Part shown: in pieces, positions 7,405 through 13,849 of the stretch
Position numbering within the stretch: position 1 is the first letter of the stretch
Layout of the letters: the number at the start of each line of letters is the position of its first letter
DNA from: an uncultured Clostridia bacterium
GTDB taxonomy: Bacteria; Bacillota; Clostridia; Oscillospirales; QAKW01
Reading direction: 5' to 3'
Length of the DNA stretch: 13,849 nucleotides
Assembly (NCBI GenBank): GCA_944387905.1
Contig: CALXGU010000022.1
Location: 1 to 13,849, forward strand
The notes under the pieces: generated by a model
What the model was told of the DNA's origin: nothing
What the model saw: the letters and a program-made list of their open reading frames with translations, nothing else
Database searches by the model: none
Translations under genes and position numbers: made by a program

Positions 7405-8001
7405 ATGCAATATATACCTGCTTTTTCAAAACTTGTAGAGGAATTTGAAAAACTTCCCGGGATCGGCTCAAAGTCGGCGCAAAAAATGGCATATTATATT
7501 ATTACATCCGATAAATCTGTGGCAAAATCCTTTTCGGATGCGCTGCTCGATGCAAAGCAGAAAATACATTGCTGCAGAATATGTCAGAATATAACCGATA
7601 AAGATATATGTTCGTTATGTGCTGATGAAAAACGTGATAAATCAGTTATCTGCGTTGTAGAAAAACCGAGTGACATAGATGCGGTTGAACGCACTCGAGA
7701 TTACAACGGCATGTATCATGTTCTGCATGGGCTGATTTCTCCCATGAACGATGTAGGACCGGACGATGTTAAATTATCTGAGCTGCTTGTTCGGGTGAGC
7801 GAAAATGATGTCAGGGAGATCATAATGGCGACAAGCCCCAATGTGGAAGGCCAGGCAACAGCTATGTATATAGCCAAGCTTTTAAAGCCATTTGATGTAA
7901 AGGTAACAGGTCTTGCGTTAGGTATACCGGTAGGCGGCAGTTTAGAATATTCAGACAGTATTACGCTTGCCAGAGCGATAGAAAACAGACGCGAGATATA
8001 A
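7405..8001 (+). CDS. recR: Recombination mediator protein RecR
   Basis: RecR acts with RecO (and RecF) to load RecA onto SSB-coated single-stranded DNA during gap repair. The product is 198 aa, the standard length. The helix-hairpin-helix motif LPGIGSKSA is at 17-25. The zinc finger has C57-x2-C60-x8-C69-x2-C72, with a further Cys at 56. A Toprim domain begins at VICVVEKPSDID (81-92) with the conserved Glu at 86, and the C-terminal part contains ATSPNVEGQATAMYIA and the Walker B-like VTGLALGIPVGGSLEY followed by a final helix. AGAGGA (7395-7400) lies 4 nt before the ATG. Its place after dnaX and ybaB is the classical dnaX-ybaB-recR arrangement. The next gene follows after 16 nt. Confidence 0.96.
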   Translation: MQYIPAFSKLVEEFEKLPGIGSKSAQKMAYYIITSDKSVAKSFSDALLDAKQKIHCCRICQNITDKDICSLCADEKRDKSVICVVEKPSDIDAVERTRDYNGMYHVLHGLISPMNDVGPDDVKLSELLVRVSENDVREIIMATSPNVEGQATAMYIAKLLKPFDVKVTGLALGIPVGGSLEYSDSITLARAIENRREI

Positions 8002-8017
8002 CAGAAAGGGTACGTTT

Positions 8018-9739
8018 ATGGATTATTTGAAAGAATATGAAAGATGGCTGTCTTGTCCTGAACTTGACGCCAGAGATAAAGCTGAGCTTATTTCTATCCG
8101 CGGAAATAACGACGAGATCTTTTCCAGGTTTTATACATCCTTGAATTTCGGCACTGCCGGTTTGCGTGGGCTTATGGGCACCGGTACTAACAGAATGAAT
8201 ATTTATACAGTCAGACAGGCGTCATACGGTTTTGGAAAATATATTTGTTCACTGGGTGATGAGGCAAAATCAAGAGGCGTTGTGATTGCTTTCGACTCAC
8301 GCAATAACGGTGTACGCTTTGCGGAAAATGCGGCTCTTACGCTCTGCAGCTTAGGAGTAAAAGTATATGTTTTTGACTCGCTCAGACCTACGCCGGAGCT
8401 ATCATTTGCGATAAGATATCTAAACACTATTGCCGGCATCAATATAACAGCCTCGCATAATCCAAAGGAATATAATGGCTATAAAGCATATTTCGAAGAC
8501 GGTGCACAAATCGCCGGAGAGCAGGCGGATATAATTCTGGGATACATGAAACAGACCGATCCGCTTGGCGTAAAGCTTATGTCTAAGCAGCAAGCGTTAG
8601 AATCGGGTCTATATGAAGTTGTCGGTCAGGATATCGATGATGAATATGTAAAATGCGTATTGGCTGAAAAGCTCGATTTAGGAGAAATATCCGACACGGC
8701 AAAGTCCGTTTCAATAGTATATTCACCTTTTCACGGGGCGGGTTATAAGCTGGTGCCGAGAGTTTTGAAGGAAATCGGCGCAAATGTGACAATACAGCCT
8801 GAGCAGGCGATCCCAGACGGGGATTTCCCTACGCTGAAATCTCCTAATCCCGAGGAACGGGAAGGTTTGTCCATGTCAATAGATCTTGCAAAGAAAATCG
8901 GTTCAGATCTTGTGATAGCTACTGATCCCGATGCAGATCGCTGCGCTATAGCTGTTATAATGCCGGATGAAACTGTAGAACTGCTGTCCGGAAATCAAAT
9001 AGGCGTCCTGCTTTGTGATTTTATTGCGGAAAATCTGCGTGTAAACGGAAAACTTCCTGATAATGCGGCAGTTGTTTCCACGATCGTCTCTACTCTCATG
9101 ATCAAAAAAGTATGTGCTGCAAATAATATAAAATATTTTGAGGTACTGACCGGCTTTAAGTACATAGGTGAATTGATAGCTGAATTTGAAAAGAGCGGCG
9201 GATATTCGTTTATGCTGGGATTTGAAGAAAGCTTCGGTTACCTTAAAGGTACATATGCGCGCGATAAGGATGCGGTAGTTGCTGCCATGCTTATAACCCA
9301 GATGGCAATGTATTACAAAAATAAGCATATGAACTTAAAGCAGGCGATGGATGAGCTTTATAAAAAATACGGATACTTTTATGAAAAAACGGTGAGTTTT
9401 GTTATAGAAGGAGCACAGCCTATGGAGCAGGTCGCATGCATCATGCAGTCATTGAGAGACAGCAACGAAAAAACAATCGCAGACTCAAAAATAGTGCGTA
9501 TACGCGATTATAAATCAAGAACAATAAAGGACTTTTCCGACGGCAGCGTATCTCAGACTACGCTTCCTGTATCAGATGTATTATATTATGAGCTTGACAA
9601 CGGCTGCAGCGTTATTGTACGTCCGTCCGGAACAGAGCCGAAAGTTAAATTGTATGTGCTTACCACCGGAAATAACAAATTTGAGTGTAATGACCGTATA
9701 TCAAAATATGTCAGCTGTTTTTCCGATAAACTCAAATAA
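8018..9739 (+). CDS. Phospho-sugar mutase, alpha-phosphoglucomutase type (PgcA-like)
   Basis: This is an alpha-D-phosphohexomutase of 573 aa that likely interconverts glucose-1-phosphate and glucose-6-phosphate through a phosphoserine intermediate, feeding UDP-glucose, glycogen and cell-envelope polysaccharide synthesis; mannose-phosphate activity is also possible. All four active-site elements are intact: phosphoserine loop TASHNP (144-149, catalytic Ser146), metal loop DPDADR (303-308, with D303, D305 and D307), sugar-binding GFEES (401-405) and phosphate-binding RPSGTEPK (535-542). FGTAGLRG (44-51) near the N-terminus and the length are typical of the large Firmicute PgcA/YhxB group rather than the 450-aa GlmM group. 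AAAGGG (8005-8010) lies 7 nt before the ATG. It is the last gene of the inferred dnaX-ybaB-recR operon; its link to DNA repair genes is probably positional only. Confidence 0.92.
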   Translation: MDYLKEYERWLSCPELDARDKAELISIRGNNDEIFSRFYTSLNFGTAGLRGLMGTGTNRMNIYTVRQASYGFGKYICSLGDEAKSRGVVIAFDSRNNGVRFAENAALTLCSLGVKVYVFDSLRPTPELSFAIRYLNTIAGINITASHNPKEYNGYKAYFEDGAQIAGEQADIILGYMKQTDPLGVKLMSKQQALESGLYEVVGQDIDDEYVKCVLAEKLDLGEISDTAKSVSIVYSPFHGAGYKLVPRVLKEIGANVTIQPEQAIPDGDFPTLKSPNPEEREGLSMSIDLAKKIGSDLVIATDPDADRCAIAVIMPDETVELLSGNQIGVLLCDFIAENLRVNGKLPDNAAVVSTIVSTLMIKKVCAANNIKYFEVLTGFKYIGELIAEFEKSGGYSFMLGFEESFGYLKGTYARDKDAVVAAMLITQMAMYYKNKHMNLKQAMDELYKKYGYFYEKTVSFVIEGAQPMEQVACIMQSLRDSNEKTIADSKIVRIRDYKSRTIKDFSDGSVSQTTLPVSDVLYYELDNGCSVIVRPSGTEPKVKLYVLTTGNNKFECNDRISKYVSCFSDKLK

Positions 9740-9752
9740 AAGTATAAAATAC

Positions 9753-9781
9753 TTGACAAAATTGAAATATTGTTTTAGACT
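9753..9781 (+). promoter_or_regulatory. Candidate promoter upstream of the liv leader
   Basis: A consensus -35 box TTGACA (9753-9758) is followed after 17 nt by TAGACT (9776-9781), which matches 4 of 6 bases of the -10 consensus. Transcription would begin near 9788, ahead of the small ORF and both hairpins. A weaker alternative nearer livJ is TTGCCA (10021-10026) with TATATT (10042-10047), spacer 15, which overlaps the second hairpin. Confidence 0.4.
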
Positions 9782-9809
9782 ATTAAAAAATATTATTAAT
9801 AGGTAGATT

Positions 9810-9989
9810 ATGAAAAACTTGTTTGCAAAACAGAATATGCCGTTTTCCGGTGAATTTGATTCATCGGCTGAGTCGTCATATCCTTTTTTTGTTAGCAGGC
9901 TGAATGCCAAGGCTTTTTTTGCCTTGGCTTATTTTATTATCGGTGATACCTTGATATCAGATGTAATCGGTTTAAAAACCGTATCTTGA
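9810..9989 (+). CDS. Possible small protein of 59 aa in the liv leader
   Basis: An ATG at 9810 opens a 59-codon frame ending in TGA at 9987-9989. The product starts MKNLFAKQNM, has a Ser/Phe-rich middle and a hydrophobic C-terminal part (AKAFFALAYFIIGDTLISDV) with nine Ile/Leu/Val residues in the last 22. The upstream AGGTAG (9801-9806) is only a weak Shine-Dalgarno. A terminator-like hairpin lies inside the frame, which argues against a translated gene unless it acts as a leader peptide. I do not recognise a homologue. It may be a chance ORF. Confidence 0.22.
   Translation: MKNLFAKQNMPFSGEFDSSAESSYPFFVSRLNAKAFFALAYFIIGDTLISDVIGLKTVS
9906..9938 (+). terminator. Terminator-like hairpin downstream of the phosphomutase gene
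   Basis: GCCAAGGC (9906-9913) pairs perfectly with GCCTTGGC (9921-9928) around a T7 loop and is followed by TTATTTTATT. It is 166 nt after the phosphomutase stop and is the first good candidate for ending the dnaX operon transcript. The T-tract is interrupted by A, so efficiency may be partial. Confidence 0.6.
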
Positions 9990-10016
9990 CATTAAACGGT
10001 AAAGCTGACGTCTACG

Positions 10017-10042
10017 GGCTTTGCCATCGCGCAAAGCCTTTT
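10017..10042 (+). terminator. Second terminator-like hairpin, 5' of livJ (possible attenuator)
   Basis: GGCTTTGC (10017-10024) pairs with GCAAAGCC (10031-10038) around a 6-nt loop and is followed directly by TTTT (10039-10042). It lies 28 nt after the small ORF stop and 49 nt before the livJ ATG. With a promoter upstream it would block livJ transcription unless relieved, for example by AAAGC (10001-10005) pairing with the 5' arm. Confidence 0.55.
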
Positions 10043-10091
10043 ATATTGTTATAACAGCGAAAGCTGAAATATATTGAAAAGAGGAGTAATT

Positions 10092-11297
10092 ATGAAAAAA
10101 ATCATTAAAATCATGAGTATCGCTCTTGTTTTGGTGATGATGCTTGCATTTTTTGCAGGTTGTAAAAGTGATACTAATTCAGGCGGTACAGGCGAGACAT
10201 TAATCAAAATAGGCGGTATAGGTCCTACCACCGGAAAAGCCGCGCTTTACGGTCAGGCTGTTAAGAATGCTATGGAGATAGCGGTAGAAGAAATAAACGC
10301 TAAAGATGGGAATGTCAAATTCGAAGTGAAATTCGAAGATGACGAAAACGACGCAGAAAAATCAGTAAATGCTTATAATATACTTAAAGACTGGGGCATG
10401 CAAATACTTTGCGGAACCGTTACGACAACTCCCTGTATTGCTGTTTCGACCGTAGCAAATAATGACAGTGTATTTACCCTTACGCCTTCTGCATCTTCAA
10501 CAGATGTAATTGGCGGTTATCCTGACGCAGACGGCAACATGACAATTGCACGTAAAGATACAATTTATCAGATGTGCTTTTCGGACCCCAACCAGGGTAC
10601 AGCTTCAGCTCAGTATATAAAAGAGCAAAATCTCGGCACAAAGATTGCTGTTATTTATAATAATTCAGACGCTTATTCAACAGGTATATATCAGAAATTC
10701 CAGGCAGAGGCTGATAAGCTTGGGTTGGAAATTGTAAGTGTCAAGACCTTTACAGATGATTCCGATACTGATTTTACATCGCAGCTGACAGATGCTAAAA
10801 ACGCTGAGGCTGATCTTCTGTTTTTGCCTATATATTACACTCCTGCATCTTTGATACTTGCACAGGCAAAGCAGATGTCATACGCACCTAAATTCTTCGG
10901 TGTTGACGGAATGGACGGAATTCTTTCATTAGAAAACTTTGACACTTCTCTTGCAGAGGGAGTTATGCTTCTGACTCCGTTTACTGCAGACGCTACAGAT
11001 GAGCTTACTGTAAACTTTGTAACAAAATATAAAGATAAATACGGCGATGTTCCCAATCAGTTTGCAGCTGATGCGTATGACTGTATCTACGCATTATACA
11101 ATGCATGCGTGAATCAGGGTATCACTGCTGATATGACAGCCGCACAGATAAGTGAGAAACTGATTGCTGAGTTTTCAAGCTCTGACTTCACATTCAGCGG
11201 TCTTACCGGTGAAAATATGACCTGGTCAACCTCCGGTGAAGTTACTAAGAATCCTAAAGGTATGGTTATACAAAACGGCGTTTACGTCGGTCTGTAA
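10092..11297 (+). CDS. livJ: Branched-chain amino acid ABC transporter, substrate-binding lipoprotein
   Basis: This is the extracellular solute receptor of a HAAT-family importer (leucine/isoleucine/valine or a related amino acid); the exact ligand cannot be read from sequence. The ATG at 10092 has AGAGGAG (10080-10086) 5 nt upstream and gives 401 aa. The N-terminus is a lipoprotein signal: MKK, a hydrophobic stretch, then the lipobox FAGC with Cys24 as lipid anchor, followed by a Ser/Gly/Thr linker. The mature part begins IKIGGIGPTTGKAALYGQ, the typical type-1 periplasmic-binding fold start, and continues with AVEEINAKDG. It contains VIYNNSDAYSTGIYQKF and a second-lobe segment PKFFGVDGMDG, as in LivJ/Peripla_BP_6 proteins. 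An N-terminal start at TTG 10074 is in frame but has no suitable site. A strong hairpin separates it from livH and may allow it higher expression than the membrane parts. Confidence 0.92.
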   Translation: MKKIIKIMSIALVLVMMLAFFAGCKSDTNSGGTGETLIKIGGIGPTTGKAALYGQAVKNAMEIAVEEINAKDGNVKFEVKFEDDENDAEKSVNAYNILKDWGMQILCGTVTTTPCIAVSTVANNDSVFTLTPSASSTDVIGGYPDADGNMTIARKDTIYQMCFSDPNQGTASAQYIKEQNLGTKIAVIYNNSDAYSTGIYQKFQAEADKLGLEIVSVKTFTDDSDTDFTSQLTDAKNAEADLLFLPIYYTPASLILAQAKQMSYAPKFFGVDGMDGILSLENFDTSLAEGVMLLTPFTADATDELTVNFVTKYKDKYGDVPNQFAADAYDCIYALYNACVNQGITADMTAAQISEKLIAEFSSSDFTFSGLTGENMTWSTSGEVTKNPKGMVIQNGVYVGL

Positions 11298-11317
11298 CTA
11301 TTAGTATTTATTGCAGA

Positions 11318-11349
11318 AAAGAAGCGGCGGTTATAACCGTTGCTTCTTT
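11318..11349 (+). terminator. Hairpin between livJ and livH (partial terminator or mRNA stabiliser)
   Basis: Positions 11318-11331 pair with 11336-11349 over 14 bp, including two G-U pairs, around a 4-nt loop; the centre is the palindrome GGTTATAACC. Only a short T run ends the 3' arm, followed by CCTG, so read-through into livH is expected. Such a hairpin could raise livJ dosage over the permease genes by partial termination or by protecting the livJ 3' end. Confidence 0.6.
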
Positions 11350-11385
11350 CCTGTGTATTATAGAATTTTTGAGGTGTAAACAGAA

Positions 11386-12267
11386 ATGACTTTTCTTTCA
11401 AATTTAATAAACGGAATAAGTCTGGGAAGCGTTTACGCCATAATTGCGCTCGGTTATACAATGGTATACGGTATCGCCAAGATGCTTAATTTTGCTCATG
11501 GTGATGTTATAATGGTAGGGGCATACGCGTCATACTGCACAATGATATATTTGGGCTGGCACCCATTGTTATCTATATTGTTCTCTATCGTCGTCTGTAC
11601 CTTGCTGGGGGTTATTATTGAGGCGTTTGCGTACAAGCCCTTGAGAAGAGCCGGTTCACTCGCGGTCCTGATCACAGCTATAGGAGTAAGTTATCTTCTT
11701 CAGAATGTTGCGCTGCTGATCTGGGGCAGCACTCCTAAGGTTTTTACGTCCGTTGTAAACTTTGAACCATTATCTTTTTTCGGCGGAAAGCTTACCATAA
11801 CTGCTGAATCGATTGTGACTGTCCTGGCGTGTATAGTAATTATGATATGCCTTACATTATTTACACAGAAAACCAAAATCGGTAAAGCCATGCGTGCAGT
11901 TTCGGAAGATAAAGACGCTGCGGAGCTGATGGGCATAAATGTAAATACCACTATTTCGATAACATTTGCGGTCGGTAGCGCACTTGCAGCGGTAGCAGGA
12001 GTACTGCTTTGTTCATCATATCCTACTCTTGTTCCTACCACCGGATCTATGCCCGGTATAAAAGCGTTTACAGCTGCTGTTTTCGGGGGTATCGGATCTA
12101 TACCCGGTGCAATGCTTGGCGGAATACTGTTAGGTATAATTGAAATATTCAGTAAATCATATATATCTACATCTCTGTCAGATGCGATAGTTTTTGCCGT
12201 CCTCATACTGGTGCTTTTAATTAAACCTACCGGCATTCTCGGCAAAAAAATAACGGAAAAGGTATAA
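11386..12267 (+). CDS. livH: Branched-chain amino acid ABC transporter permease LivH
   Basis: This 293-aa polytopic membrane protein is one of the two permeases forming the channel of the liv importer. It carries LivH-type signatures: NLINGISLGSVYAIIALGYTMVYG at the N-terminus with LNFAHGD just after, the cytoplasmic loop KIGKAMRAVSEDKDAAELMGI that couples to the ATPases, and AAVFGGIGSIPGAMLGG near the C-terminus. About eight hydrophobic segments are visible. GAGGTG (11371-11376) precedes the ATG by 9 nt, a slightly long spacing. The gap to livM is 12 nt and contains the livM ribosome binding site, so the two permeases are co-transcribed. Confidence 0.94.
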   Translation: MTFLSNLINGISLGSVYAIIALGYTMVYGIAKMLNFAHGDVIMVGAYASYCTMIYLGWHPLLSILFSIVVCTLLGVIIEAFAYKPLRRAGSLAVLITAIGVSYLLQNVALLIWGSTPKVFTSVVNFEPLSFFGGKLTITAESIVTVLACIVIMICLTLFTQKTKIGKAMRAVSEDKDAAELMGINVNTTISITFAVGSALAAVAGVLLCSSYPTLVPTTGSMPGIKAFTAAVFGGIGSIPGAMLGGILLGIIEIFSKSYISTSLSDAIVFAVLILVLLIKPTGILGKKITEKV

Positions 12268-12279
12268 GGAGGGTAAGCT

Positions 12280-13365
12280 ATGCGAAAGTTTAAATCAATT
12301 AACAAGTTTACCCGCACGGGGATTATATCGTATCTGATAATAATTATAGGTTTTGCGGTTATTTTTCCGCTGCAGCAGCTGGGACTTATAAATCATTCTC
12401 TGAGCGGACAGCTTGTACCTATCTGCACCTATATAGTGATGGCACTGTCACTTAACCTCACTGTCGGATTTCTGGGAGAGCTCAGTCTGGGTCACGCAGG
12501 TTTTGTCAGTGTGGGAGCGTTCAGCGGAGTTATTGCTGCGGCAGGATTGCAGGATAAAATCGCATTTGAGCCGTTAAGACTGCTTATCGCAGTAATAATC
12601 GGCGGCGTGTGCGCGGGCATTGTAGGTCTTATAATAGGCGTTCCCGTTCTCAGACTAAGAGGCGACTATCTCGCAATAGTTACACTTGCGTTCGGTGAAA
12701 TAATTAAAAATGTAATCAACTGTCTGTATGTCGGTGTTGACAAAAGCGGATTGCATATAAGTATGAATGATGTCAAATCTCTTGGCATGGAAAACGGAAA
12801 AATAATTCTGAACGGCCCTCAGGGTGCTGTCGGCATTGATCAGATTTCAAGTTTTACGGCCGGTGTCGTCCTTATTTTATTTGCACTGTTCATTATCTTG
12901 AATCTTGTTAACAGCAAGTCGGGACGTGCAGTCATGGCAATCAGAGATAATCGTATAGCCGCTGAATCAGTAGGAATAAATATATCAAAATATAAACTCA
13001 TAGCTTTTATAACATCATCTGTGCTCGCGGGTATGGCAGGTGTTGTATACGCAATGAATTATTCTACGATCGTTGCCAAAAAATTCGATTTCAACACGTC
13101 AATCTTGATACTTGTGTTTGTGGTTTTAGGCGGCATGGGCAATATTGTCGGCACTATTATGGCGACTGTGGTTCTGTATATGCTTCCGGAACTGCTGCGC
13201 GAATTTTCGGATTTCCGCATGCTGATATATGCTATTATCCTGATACTAGTTATGCTGCTGACAAATAATGAAAAGGTAAAACTAATAATATCGAATACCG
13301 CCTCTAAACTGCTGAATTTTCTTGCTAAAATAATAAAAAGGAAGGGGAGCGCCGACAATGGATAA
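12280..13365 (+). CDS. livM: Branched-chain amino acid ABC transporter permease LivM
   Basis: This second permease (361 aa) pairs with LivH. Signatures include LSLNLTVGFLGELSLGHAGF near residue 55, VLRLRGDYLAIVTLAFGEI (about 124-142), the ATPase-coupling loop SGRAVMAIRDNRIAAESVGI with SKYKLIAF, and VVLGGMGNIVGT near residue 285. The N-terminus has a short basic stretch before the first helix and the C-terminus ends in a basic cytoplasmic tail. The start has an excellent GGAGGG (12268-12273), 6 nt from the ATG and directly after the livH stop. Its last 8 nt overlap the start of livG, which suggests translational coupling. The 361-aa length is usual for clostridial LivM and shorter than the E. 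coli protein, which has an N-terminal extension. Confidence 0.94.
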   Translation: MRKFKSINKFTRTGIISYLIIIIGFAVIFPLQQLGLINHSLSGQLVPICTYIVMALSLNLTVGFLGELSLGHAGFVSVGAFSGVIAAAGLQDKIAFEPLRLLIAVIIGGVCAGIVGLIIGVPVLRLRGDYLAIVTLAFGEIIKNVINCLYVGVDKSGLHISMNDVKSLGMENGKIILNGPQGAVGIDQISSFTAGVVLILFALFIILNLVNSKSGRAVMAIRDNRIAAESVGINISKYKLIAFITSSVLAGMAGVVYAMNYSTIVAKKFDFNTSILILVFVVLGGMGNIVGTIMATVVLYMLPELLREFSDFRMLIYAIILILVMLLTNNEKVKLIISNTASKLLNFLAKIIKRKGSADNG

Positions 13366-13849
13366 AATGGTACCATATCCTTCCAATTCTATAGTTCCTG
13401 AGCGAGATCTCGGTAAAAAACCGATACTTGAAACGCATCATTTGGGAGTTGATTTCGGCGGACTTACCGCTGTTGATGATTTTTCAATAACGGTCGGCCG
13501 GACAGAGATATCAGGTCTAATCGGACCAAACGGAGCCGGAAAAACCACGGTCTTCAATCTCTTGACTAATGTATATCAGCCCACTCGCGGCGATATTATG
13601 CTTGACGGCGTGACTACGGCAAGGAAAACATGTTATCAAGTCAATAAAATGGGTATTGCAAGGACATTCCAAAATATACGACTTTTTGCAAACATGTCTG
13701 TTTTGGATAATGTTAAAATAGGTCTTCACAATTCAATCAACCAGAATTTGTTTTCTGCGTTGACGCATATGTTTAATTACAGAAAGAGTGAAAGCAGTGC
13801 ACGTGATGAGGCAATGTCGCTGCTTGAGTTTTTCGGTATGCAGGACACT
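13358..13849 (+). CDS. livG: Branched-chain amino acid ABC transporter ATP-binding protein LivG, 3' partial
   Basis: The ATG at 13358 overlaps livM by 8 nt and has GGGGAG (13344-13349) 8 nt upstream; 164 codons are visible and the frame is open at the window end. Walker A is GPNGAGKTT (56-64), preceded by GVDFGGLTAVDDFSI (about 30-44), typical of LivG (FGGLxAV). The Q-loop ARTFQNIRLFANMSVLDNV has Gln105 and matches the LivG group rather than LivF. The signature and Walker B motifs lie beyond the edge. Residues 1-22 form an extension before the usual LivG start; an alternative ATG at 13367 would shorten it only slightly. The protein would hydrolyse ATP on the cytoplasmic side to drive transport, with a LivF partner expected downstream. 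Confidence 0.93.
   Translation, partial: MDKMVPYPSNSIVPERDLGKKPILETHHLGVDFGGLTAVDDFSITVGRTEISGLIGPNGAGKTTVFNLLTNVYQPTRGDIMLDGVTTARKTCYQVNKMGIARTFQNIRLFANMSVLDNVKIGLHNSINQNLFSALTHMFNYRKSESSARDEAMSLLEFFGMQDT

Larger units (their letters stand above)
9740..10091 (+). other. 352-nt intergenic leader between the phosphomutase gene and livJ
   Basis: This stretch contains a candidate promoter (9753-9781), a 59-codon ORF (9810-9989) and two terminator-like hairpins (9906-9928 and 10017-10038). Between the hairpins there are mutually exclusive pairings: CGGTTT (9968-9973) can pair with AAACCG (9976-9981), whose ACCGT (9978-9982) can instead pair with ACGGT (9996-10000). AAAGC (10001-10005) can pair with GCTTT (10018-10022), which would break the second terminator stem. 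I do not recognise a known riboswitch, and no T-box consensus (AGGGTGG) is present. Either an attenuator or an operon end followed by an undetected promoter would fit. Confidence 0.45.

Noticed and set aside
6980..7492. A 170-codon open frame on the minus strand over the end of dnaX, ybaB and the start of recR.
   Set aside because: It is antisense to three well-supported genes, is Ser/Phe/Pro-rich without recognisable motifs and has no matching context; it is a shadow of the coding strand.
8903..9328. A 141-codon minus-strand open frame inside the phosphomutase gene.
   Set aside because: The + strand here encodes the intact metal loop and GFEES motif of the mutase; the antisense frame shows no recognisable motif.
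9986..10014. A perfect TTGACA (9986-9991) as the -35 of a livJ promoter.
   Set aside because: No acceptable -10 box occurs at 15-19 nt spacing; the sequence there is GC-containing (GACGTCTACG).
10017..10042. A T-box or known riboswitch controlling liv.
   Set aside because: The AGGGTGG T-box core and other familiar aptamer consensus sequences are not present; only generic hairpins are seen.
11700..12317. A 205-codon open frame on the minus strand across livH.
   Set aside because: It is fully antisense to a clear permease gene, with no family features; it arises from the codon pattern of hydrophobic residues.
1..13849. Insertion sequences, CRISPR arrays, tRNA genes or prophage signs.
   Set aside because: No transposase, direct-repeat array, tRNA-like cloverleaf or long flanking repeats were seen; gene order and spacing look like ordinary chromosome.

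Overview
The window looks like a chromosomal housekeeping region of a low-to-moderate GC Firmicute, most likely a Clostridia of the Oscillospirales/Ruminococcaceae kind. The reasons are AT-rich intergenic DNA with near-consensus SigA promoters, strong GGAGG ribosome binding sites, a large Bacillus/Clostridium-type SRP RNA with an Alu domain directly upstream of dnaX, and the order SRP RNA - dnaX - ybaB - recR known from Bacillus subtilis. The genus assignment is inference. All recognised genes are on the + strand and I see no mobile element, CRISPR array, tRNA or rRNA.

Region 1 (1-5058): the 3' part of a large membrane protein, then rlmB (23S rRNA Gm2251 methyltransferase), then a second large membrane protein. 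Both membrane proteins read as P-type ATPases by layout but have lost the motifs needed for catalysis. The first resembles the P2 (Ca2+/Mg2+) class and has Lys where the phosphorylated Asp should be. The second resembles the P1B (heavy-metal) class, keeps an Asp but lacks the KTGT that follows, and has lost the CPC, TGD and GDGxND motifs. A terminator overlapping the end of the first gene and a strong promoter split it from the rlmB transcript.

Region 2 (5059-9739): a TTGAAA-17-TATAAT promoter drives a large SRP RNA of about 303 nt whose ends close in a 25-position terminal helix. This helix finishes 2 nt before the dnaX Shine-Dalgarno sequence. Then come dnaX (GTG start), ybaB/ebfC, recR and an alpha-phosphoglucomutase-type phosphohexomutase, with gaps of 3, 19 and 16 nt and no terminators, so one operon is likely. 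Near the expected domain III/IV boundary dnaX carries A-rich slippery heptamers, a GGAG exactly 10 nt upstream of the second, and a -1 stop one codon after it. This closely matches the E. coli tau/gamma programmed frameshift signal.

Region 3 (9740-10091): a 352-nt leader holding a candidate promoter, a 59-codon small ORF and two terminator-like hairpins. It may be an attenuator, or simply an operon end followed by an unrecognised promoter.

Region 4 (10092-13849): a branched-chain amino acid (HAAT-type) ABC importer in the order livJ (lipoprotein binding protein), a hairpin, livH, livM, livG. The window ends inside livG, and a livF would be expected next.
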